In this document: in pieces, positions 58,990-64,000 of the stretch
Layout: every line of letters starts with the position of its first letter
Numbering within the stretch: position 1 is the first letter of the stretch
Assembly: GCF_000236035.1 (NCBI RefSeq)
Contig: NZ_JH393258.1
Span: 1-64,000, forward strand
Length of the DNA: 64,000 bases
Source: Vreelandella boliviensis LC1
Lineage (GTDB): Bacteria; Pseudomonadota; Gammaproteobacteria; Pseudomonadales; Halomonadaceae
Direction: 5' to 3'
The notes under the pieces: generated by a model
Database searches by the model: none
The model's input: only the letters and a program-made list of their open reading frames with translations
What the model was told of the DNA's origin: nothing
Position numbers and translations under genes: made by a program

Positions 58990-60059
58990 GTGCGCACGCT
59001 GAGGCTATAACGGACAGCCATAATCCTACCCCCCGTCAGAACGAAGAGAGCGCTGATTCACTGCTGCAGATTCGCGATCTGAAAAAACGCTTCTCCCTCT
59101 CTGGAGATTTCCTTGATCAGTTGCGCTTTAAGGGCGGCAAGCTAGTTCGCCATCAAGAGCACGTCCATGCTATTAACGGCGTTAATCTGGATATCAAGCG
59201 CGGCGAAGCGCTGTGCGTAGTTGGCGAGTCGGGCTGCGGTAAATCCACCGTGGCGCGTACCGTTATGGGGCTGCTGACCCCAACAGAGGGCGAAATACGC
59301 TACGACGGCAGCCGCATCGACAACTTAAGCTCGCGCCAACTGCTGCCGTATCGCAAGCGGATGCAGATGATCTTCCAGAACCCGTATGCGTCGCTCAACC
59401 CGCGTATGACCATTCAGCAAACCCTGGAAGAGCCGCTGCGCCTGCACCACCCTGATTGGAAACGACCGCAGATTCTCGACAAAGTAGAAGAAGTGATGCG
59501 CTCGGTGGGCATCGACCCGGATTGGGGCAAACGCTTTGGCCACGAATTCTCTGGCGGCCAGCGTCAGCGTATTGCCATTGCCCGTGCCCTGGCCGTTGAC
59601 CCTGAGTTTATCGTTGCCGATGAGCCTATTTCCGCGCTCGACGTCTCGATTCAAGCCCAGGTGCTCAACCTGCTGATGGAAGCCCAGCAAGAGCGCAACC
59701 TGACCTATTTGTTCATTACCCACGACCTAGCCGTCGTAGAGCACTTTGGCACCCGCGTAGCGGTGATGTACTTAGGCACGGTGTGTGAAATTGCCACCAC
59801 GGCGACGCTGTTTGATAAGCCGCGCCACCCTTATACCCAGGCGCTGCTCTCGGCGATTCCACGCTTGAAGGATGACCGCCCGCAGCATATTCGTCTCACT
59901 GGCGAGGTGCCAACCCCAGTTAACCTGCCTAGCGGCTGCGTTTTCCATGGCCGCTGCCCGCATGCCAATGCACGCTGTAAGCAAGAGATCCCCGTGCTGC
60001 AAACACAGGATGACGGAACCCGCGTGGCGTGCCACGCTGTTGAGGAGGGGCGCCTGTGA
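58986..60059 (+). CDS. peptide ABC transporter ATPase, DppF type
   Basis: The second ATPase, 357 residues. Walker A is GESGCGKST, the signature FSGGQRQRIAIARALA, Walker B FIVADEPISALD and the H-loop FITHDLAVV. The C-terminus repeats the LPSGCVFHGRCPHANARC motif. The N-terminal 28 residues are a polar extension before the fold begins (LLQIRDLKKRFSL). It closes the importer operon; the LysR gene follows after 49 bases. Confidence 0.95.
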   Translation: MSAHAEAITDSHNPTPRQNEESADSLLQIRDLKKRFSLSGDFLDQLRFKGGKLVRHQEHVHAINGVNLDIKRGEALCVVGESGCGKSTVARTVMGLLTPTEGEIRYDGSRIDNLSSRQLLPYRKRMQMIFQNPYASLNPRMTIQQTLEEPLRLHHPDWKRPQILDKVEEVMRSVGIDPDWGKRFGHEFSGGQRQRIAIARALAVDPEFIVADEPISALDVSIQAQVLNLLMEAQQERNLTYLFITHDLAVVEHFGTRVAVMYLGTVCEIATTATLFDKPRHPYTQALLSAIPRLKDDRPQHIRLTGEVPTPVNLPSGCVFHGRCPHANARCKQEIPVLQTQDDGTRVACHAVEEGRL

Positions 60060-60108
60060 ATCGGGCGTCATATTCGATACAGCGAACCCAGGCGCTGAGA
60101 GGTAGAGC

Positions 60109-61020
60109 ATGGAAATTCGCTGGCTAGAAGATTTTATCGCCCTGGCCAGAACGCGGCACTTCTCACGCGCAGCAGATGATCAAAACGTTACGCAACCCAC
60201 CTTCTCCCGGCGGATTAAACTGCTTGAGGAGGAGATGGGCGTGACGCTGATTAATCGTCAAACGCTGCCACTCTCGCTCACTCCGGCCGGGGAGGAGTTT
60301 CTGACCCTGTGCGAACAGGTGACCGACCGGGTGCGGTTAACCCGTGACCGGGTGCGCGAAATTAACGCTGGTCAGCAGCGGCGCATCATGGTCGCAGCAC
60401 CGCAGAGCCTGTTGCCGCACTTTTTACCGGAATGGTTGGCATCTACGGGGTGGCAAGATCGCGTACAGCCCTATTTGCGGGCGACCGGCTGGGTAGCCAA
60501 TGACTATTTTCAAGCCTTAGCGCGTGCCGAGTGCGACTTGGCTATCTGTTACTGGCCGATTGGGCGCTGCGATCTGGACATCGACACCAGCGCCTGCAAC
60601 TATCGTGTGATTGGTCATGAAAGACTGATTCCAGTGACCGGTTTAAGCCCAGAGGGAGAACCAAGGGCACTGCTGCCAGGGTCGCGCCACCAGCCATTGC
60701 CTTGGCTTGCCTATCCTAAACGCGGGTTGTTGGGGTCTGCGGTTAAAGCACACTTAGCCAGACTCTCCCAAACTACCTATTTAACCGCGCAAAGTGAAAA
60801 TCTCTACGCGGCGGGTATTAAAGAACTCGTGCTACTGGGCTACGGCATGAGTTGGCTGCCAGAGCGCAACGTCGCTGCTGAACTTGCTCAAGGCACATTG
60901 GTACGAGCGGGCGATAGTCGCTGGGATGTGCCCATGGAGCTAAGGCTGTACCGCCATCAAAATCATCGCCACGTGGAACTGGATAGCCTGTGGAGCAAAC
61001 TCGCGCCGCCACGTGTATGA
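60109..61020 (+). CDS. LysR-family regulator next to the peptide importer
   Basis: The 303-residue protein has the winged-helix domain MEIRWLEDFIALARTRHFSR followed by AADDQNVTQPTFSRRIKLLE, and a C-terminal effector-binding domain. It resembles HypT/YjiE-type LysR proteins in its start (MEIRWLEDFIALA...HFSRAA); HypT responds to hypochlorite, but that assignment is not secure. GAGAGG lies seven bases before the start. Placed between the importer and the peptidase, in the same direction, it may control either. Confidence 0.88.
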   Translation: MEIRWLEDFIALARTRHFSRAADDQNVTQPTFSRRIKLLEEEMGVTLINRQTLPLSLTPAGEEFLTLCEQVTDRVRLTRDRVREINAGQQRRIMVAAPQSLLPHFLPEWLASTGWQDRVQPYLRATGWVANDYFQALARAECDLAICYWPIGRCDLDIDTSACNYRVIGHERLIPVTGLSPEGEPRALLPGSRHQPLPWLAYPKRGLLGSAVKAHLARLSQTTYLTAQSENLYAAGIKELVLLGYGMSWLPERNVAAELAQGTLVRAGDSRWDVPMELRLYRHQNHRHVELDSLWSKLAPPRV

Positions 61021-61064
61021 AACCGCATTTGAGAAAGCTAACTTAAGAGAGGGCACAGCTTTGT

Positions 61065-62363
61065 ATGTCAACCACCCTATTTAACCTGCAACGCGATCAT
61101 ATAGCGCATCTACAGCAAGCATATAGCGACATTTTGACCAACCACGGGTTTGATAGTCTGGCAATTTACAGTGGTCATGCCAGCGTATATTTTGCTGATG
61201 ATCACGCGCCCCCTTTTCAAACTTACGGACATTTTATGCACTGGGTGGGGTTAGCCGATGTGCAGCATAGTTGGTTGATTATTCAGCCAGAAAAGCGCCC
61301 ACAGCTGTACTTGTATGCGCCCGCCGATTTTTGGCACTTGCCCACTCACCTACCCGAAGAGCCCTGGGTCGAGGCGTTCGATGTCCACTTATGTAGCGAT
61401 AAAATCTCCCCACCGCTTTCGGGAAATACCGCCATCATTGGTGATATCGAGCGTCTTGCCACCAGCGCACAGCTGGCATTAAAGGCTGACATTCATCCAG
61501 AGCCCGTTGTGAAGGCACTTGATGAGTTACGACTGTTTAAAACGCCCTATGAGATCACCTGTATCCGTGAAGCCAACCGCTTAGCTATAGCGGGCCATCA
61601 GGCAACGCAGGCCGCCTTTATTGGCGCCGCCGGTGAGTTGGATATTCAGTTGGCGTACTTAGCAGCGAGTCGTCAGCGCGAGTCAAACGTTCCTTACCAA
61701 AATATTATTGGCTTAAATGAGCATGCAGGCGTGCTGCATTATCAACATTACGACCTTCACGCACCTAAACAGCGCTATAGCCTGCTAGTCGATGCTGGCC
61801 GCCGCTTTCGCGGTTACTGCGCCGATATCACTCGTACTTACGCCGGCCCCGATGCACCCGCCGCGTTTGGCGAGCTAGTCACCGCCATGAAGGTTTTAAA
61901 AGATGAGTTGGTTAAAGGCGTTGCCCCGGGGGTTAGCTTTGTGGCACTGCACGAGCAGATGCATCACCACCTGGGTGAAATACTGGTGGCTAACGATGTG
62001 TTTAAAGGCACCGCCGAACAAGCGGTTGCCGAAGGTGTTACGCGGGCATTCTGCCCTCATGGGCTGGGTCACTCTCTAGGTCTTCAAGTCCATGATGTGG
62101 CAGGATTACGCCACCCAGATGGCACACCCGCCCCTGCGCCAGAGCAGCACCCAGCGCTGCGGCTTACACGCACGCTGCGCCCTGGCATGGTCGTTACCAT
62201 TGAGCCTGGGCTCTATTTTATCGCTATGCTTCTCGCACCACTGCGCAACACCTCACTGCCAATTAACTGGAGTTTGGTCGACCAACTCTCATCCTGCGGT
62301 GGCATTCGTATCGAAGATAATGTGGCGGTGACGGAGAGTGGTTTTGATAACCTAACACCCTGA
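61065..62363 (+). CDS. pepQ: M24 Xaa-Pro dipeptidase (PepQ-like)
   Basis: The enzyme should split dipeptides with proline at the second position. Of 432 residues, the C-terminal pita-bread domain carries all five metal ligands: Asp243 and Asp254 (LVDAGRRFRGYCADITRTYA), His336 (HGLGHSLGLQVHD), Glu380 (VVTIEPGLYFI) and Glu417 (GGIRIEDNV). Length and ligand spacing match E. coli PepQ. It follows the dipeptide importer, so imported dipeptides would be cut directly; the released proline is also a compatible solute. PepQ enzymes also act on organophosphate triesters, but no such role is implied. Confidence 0.92.
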   Translation: MSTTLFNLQRDHIAHLQQAYSDILTNHGFDSLAIYSGHASVYFADDHAPPFQTYGHFMHWVGLADVQHSWLIIQPEKRPQLYLYAPADFWHLPTHLPEEPWVEAFDVHLCSDKISPPLSGNTAIIGDIERLATSAQLALKADIHPEPVVKALDELRLFKTPYEITCIREANRLAIAGHQATQAAFIGAAGELDIQLAYLAASRQRESNVPYQNIIGLNEHAGVLHYQHYDLHAPKQRYSLLVDAGRRFRGYCADITRTYAGPDAPAAFGELVTAMKVLKDELVKGVAPGVSFVALHEQMHHHLGEILVANDVFKGTAEQAVAEGVTRAFCPHGLGHSLGLQVHDVAGLRHPDGTPAPAPEQHPALRLTRTLRPGMVVTIEPGLYFIAMLLAPLRNTSLPINWSLVDQLSSCGGIRIEDNVAVTESGFDNLTP

Positions 62364-62398
62364 GCAATTTAGCGGTGCTTTCTATTACCCCAAACGAA

Positions 62399-62425
62399 CA
62401 ACGCCCAGCGCAAGGCCGGGCGTTG
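62399..62425. terminator. stem-loop between pepQ and ompW
   Basis: CAACGCCC (62399-62406) pairs with GGGCGTTG (62418-62425). On the minus strand it is followed by TTCGTTTGG, so it may terminate ompW; it also lies 36 bases after the pepQ stop. Confidence 0.55.
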
Positions 62426-62449
62426 ATTGATTACCAAATACTAAACGGT

Positions 62450-62494
62450 ATTTAATCAAATGTTACTTAAGCAAATAGTGCTTAAGCAAATAAA
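62450..62494. repeat. three tandem 15-bp repeats after ompW
   Basis: Units ATTTAATCAAATGTT, ACTTAAGCAAATAGT and GCTTAAGCAAATAAA follow one another, with a fourth partial unit GCTTAGAAA entering the ompW stop codon. They lie in the 3' untranslated part of the ompW transcript. Confidence 0.75.
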
Positions 62495-62496
62495 GC

Positions 62497-63093
62497 TTAG
62501 AAACGGTAAGTAATACCACCGCCAACGGTAACGGGCTCGATGTCGACTTTACCACCAACATTGATATCCGCATTCACGTCAGCGTAGCTTGCGTAACCAT
62601 TAAGCATGATGTTATTGGTCACGGCCAGGTCAATACCCACTTGACCGATAGCGCCGTAGCTTTCATCAATGTCTAAACCGCTCGGCTCACCGGAGAAACG
62701 TGTGTAGTTAAGGCCAGCACCGATATAAGGCTGTACACGTGAATCCAAACCACCCATCGGATAGTAGTTAATTAATAGGTTAATCGGAAGACGATCAACA
62801 CTACCCGCATCGCCACCAGTAGCGGTGCTGATATCGTGCTCAAACTTCTCTGAGCTATTCAGTTCAACGCCGAGCTTGTCGGTAAACAGGTAGCCAGCAC
62901 CGAAAGTGAAACCCCGTGCTTCGTCTACACTTAGTGGATCACCAGCCACGTTACCATTACCTGAACCCGTGTCCGTTTGGGCAACGCCGCCACGAACGAA
63001 TACGTCACCAGCGTTATAAGCGAGTGCCGCTTGGCTGACCAGTGCAAAGCTAGCAGTGATAACAGCGGCAGAAATCAGTTTCATATTACTCAT
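62497..63093 (-). CDS. ompW: OmpW-family outer-membrane protein
   Basis: OmpW is an eight-stranded barrel with a narrow hydrophobic channel for small molecules. From ATG 63091-63093 (AGAGGA seven bases upstream) the product has 198 residues: a signal peptide ending ALAYN, VFVRGGVAQTDTGSG, alternating beta strands (FTFGAGYLFTDKLGVELNSS, VQPYIGAGLNYTRFSG) and a C-terminal Phe (GGGITYRF), the outer-membrane assembly signal. A candidate promoter (TTGGAA, 15 bases, TATACT) lies at 63171-63197. Loops are acidic. Confidence 0.92.
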   Translation of the reverse strand: MSNMKLISAAVITASFALVSQAALAYNAGDVFVRGGVAQTDTGSGNGNVAGDPLSVDEARGFTFGAGYLFTDKLGVELNSSEKFEHDISTATGGDAGSVDRLPINLLINYYPMGGLDSRVQPYIGAGLNYTRFSGEPSGLDIDESYGAIGQVGIDLAVTNNIMLNGYASYADVNADINVGGKVDIEPVTVGGGITYRF

Positions 63094-63266
63094 CAGGGTC
63101 ATCCTCTGTATGCAGCGCATGTTCCTTGCGCTTGGGATTGCGGTAGTTGCCATCCAACTTTCCTGTACAGAGTATAGTATACGAACACTGTTTCCAAATT
63201 GCTTGTAAAATATTGTTATAAGTAATGCAACTTTGATAGTTTTTTCTATCTATAAAATTCAGGCAT

Positions 63267-63406
63267 AAAAAAAGTCCCCCGAAGGGGACCCAGGTGGAGC
63301 ACGCCAGCTCACTCGGTTTATCGCTACTAGGTGGTAGCGATGTAGGTGAAGAAGGGAGAGAAGCAAACTATCTAAGCCGTTGTTTCTCTATTCACTCACC
63401 CTTTGC
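63267..63406 (-). ncRNA. candidate small RNA with sigma54 promoter and terminator
   Basis: No open frame explains this stretch. Read on the minus strand from about 63406, three hairpins follow each other: GGTGA/TCACC with inner AGAGAA/TTCTCT; a perfect ATCGCTAC/GTAGCGAT stem (six-base loop) at about 63330-63352; and a GTCCCC/GGGGAC stem with a TTCG-type loop followed by seven T (63267-63289), a textbook intrinsic terminator. A sigma54 promoter sits at the right distance upstream. The single-stranded part includes AGAAACAACGG, which could bind Hfq. Length is about 140 bases. I do not recognise it as a known family. Confidence 0.62.
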
Positions 63407-63415
63407 CATATATAT

Positions 63416-63431
63416 TGCGATCTGCGTGCCA
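63416..63431 (-). promoter_or_regulatory. sigma54 (-24/-12) promoter
   Basis: TGGCACGCAGATCGCA on the minus strand matches the TGGCACG-N4-TTGCA consensus at all but one position, with the invariant GG and GC ten bases apart. Transcription should start about 10-12 bases downstream, near 63405-63407. Confidence 0.68.
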
Positions 63432-63516
63432 CTTTTTAAAAAACCAATATAAAACAATGCATTAATAAAATACAGCTTGATTTCTATTAACCTCTCTCGC
63501 ACTGCAGCACATTAAC

Positions 63517-63533
63517 TGCACCAGCATTGCGCA
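63517..63533. promoter_or_regulatory. NtrC-like upstream activator site
   Basis: TGCACCAGCATTGCGCA resembles the NtrC site TGCACCA-N3-TGGTGCA, with two mismatches in the right half, and lies about 90-100 bases upstream of the sigma54 element. Other TGCA-containing motifs lie at 63503-63520 and 63537-63552. The rest of 63432-63603 shows no gene. Confidence 0.4.
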
Positions 63534-63603
63534 ATTTGCAGCCTTTTTGCATCACAAAGCATCATTTGAGTTCGTTATCGCTTAGAAATCCTCAAAGTAG
63601 TGG

Positions 63604-64000
63604 CTAGGGCGTCACGATGATTTTCACCTGGGCTTTATCGCTGAGCAGCGCCTCAAAGCCTTCTTCCACGATATCCGCCAGTGGAATGCGCTGGGTGACC
63701 ATATCTTCGGCGCGGAAGTAGCCCCGCTGCATTAGCGCCATTACCGCTGGATACACATGGCGATAGGCAATAATACCCTTCATGGTGCGCTCTTTAATGA
63801 CCAGGTCGTTAGGCTGGAAGCTGGCCTCCCCTTCCCAGATACTCACCACCACCACTTCGCCGCCTTCGTGGGTGCTATGTAGCGCCTGATTGAGCACGGC
63901 GGGAATGCCTGTCACTTCAAACGCCACATCCACACCGCCACTGTTCAGCGAATGAATTTTTGCCACCGCATCCTCCTGCTGCGGGTCAACCACAATAGCG
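63604..64000 (-). CDS. butanediol dehydrogenase-type zinc alcohol dehydrogenase, N-terminus beyond window
   Basis: The frame enters from the right edge, so only about 131 C-terminal residues are visible. They include the end of the NAD-binding fold (GGVDVAFEVTGIPAVLNQAL, EGGEVVVVSIWEGEASFQPN), DLVIKERTMKGIIAYRHVYP and PLADIVEEGFEALLSDKAQV, ending KIIVTP. This pattern is that of (R,R)-2,3-butanediol dehydrogenases and related zinc-dependent medium-chain dehydrogenases. The catalytic zinc ligands lie outside the window. The start codon cannot be placed; an internal GTG at 63991 is not the start. Confidence 0.85.
   Translation of the reverse strand, partial: AIVVDPQQEDAVAKIHSLNSGGVDVAFEVTGIPAVLNQALHSTHEGGEVVVVSIWEGEASFQPNDLVIKERTMKGIIAYRHVYPAVMALMQRGYFRAEDMVTQRIPLADIVEEGFEALLSDKAQVKIIVTP

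Noticed and set aside
63990-64000. GTG near the right edge as a start for the dehydrogenase
   Set aside because: The remaining 129 residues are only the C-terminal part of a roughly 350-residue enzyme and the frame is open to the edge.

Overview
The window is a chromosomal segment from a gammaproteobacterium, most likely a halophilic member of the Halomonadaceae (Halomonas/Vreelandella type). This is inferred from the protein sequences and gene orders: a complete Na+-translocating NADH:quinone reductase operon with its maturation factor, SthA transhydrogenase, acidic exported proteins, and neighbourhoods shared with Pseudomonas (sth/nqr/gap/mfd, topA with a small partner, and proA-nadD-rsfS-rlmH-mrdA-rodA-mltB-rlpA-dacA-ybeD-lipB). 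No rRNA, tRNA, CRISPR array or prophage was seen.

Layout. 1-1.4 kb is an accessory corner: a transposase clipped by the window edge, a long Vibrio-repeat-like integron attC site, and a one-gene cassette encoding a cupin. 1.4-10.6 kb holds a membrane protein of unknown function, a zinc-ribbon protein divergent from leuS-lptE-holA, a PA2779/PA2778-type pair (small exported membrane peptide plus C39-like cysteine peptidase) and a membrane diguanylate cyclase. 10.6-24 kb is energy metabolism and repair: sthA, nqrM, nqrABCDEF, a long-form GAPDH and mfd. 24-30 kb has two L,D-transpeptidases flanking a Braun-type lipoprotein gene, two small unknowns and topA. 30.6-34.5 kb has a PhaC-like DUF3141 protein with a histone-like Lys/Ala/Pro tail, divergent from a LysR regulator. 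34.7-46.5 kb is the lipoate and cell-elongation cluster, ending at proA. 46.7-50 kb is a probable operon of two membrane proteins with degenerate GGDEF domains followed by a DedA-PAP2 fusion. 50-54 kb has a LysE exporter, ubiX-mpl, a membrane-anchored glutaredoxin and an acidic exported protein. 54-62.4 kb is a complete dipeptide ABC importer with a LysR regulator and an M24 prolidase-like peptidase. The end holds ompW, a strong candidate for a sigma54-driven small RNA, and the 3' part of a butanediol-dehydrogenase-type gene.

How the parts fit. Cell-envelope work dominates: precursor recycling (mpl), polymerisation (rodA/mrdA), trimming and splitting (dacA, mltB, rlpA), outer-membrane tethering (lpp with two LD-transpeptidases) and lipid-carrier handling (DedA-PAP2). 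NQR builds a sodium gradient that suits a halophile. The peptide importer and peptidase together would feed dipeptides, possibly proline-containing ones, into the cytoplasm.

The observations most worth following are the sigma54-controlled small RNA at about 63.3-63.4 kb with an NtrC-like upstream site, the attC/cupin cassette beside the transposase, the paired degenerate-GGDEF proteins, the PhaC-like protein with a histone-like tail, and the PA2779/PA2778 pair with a terminator hairpin inside a signal-peptide coding region.
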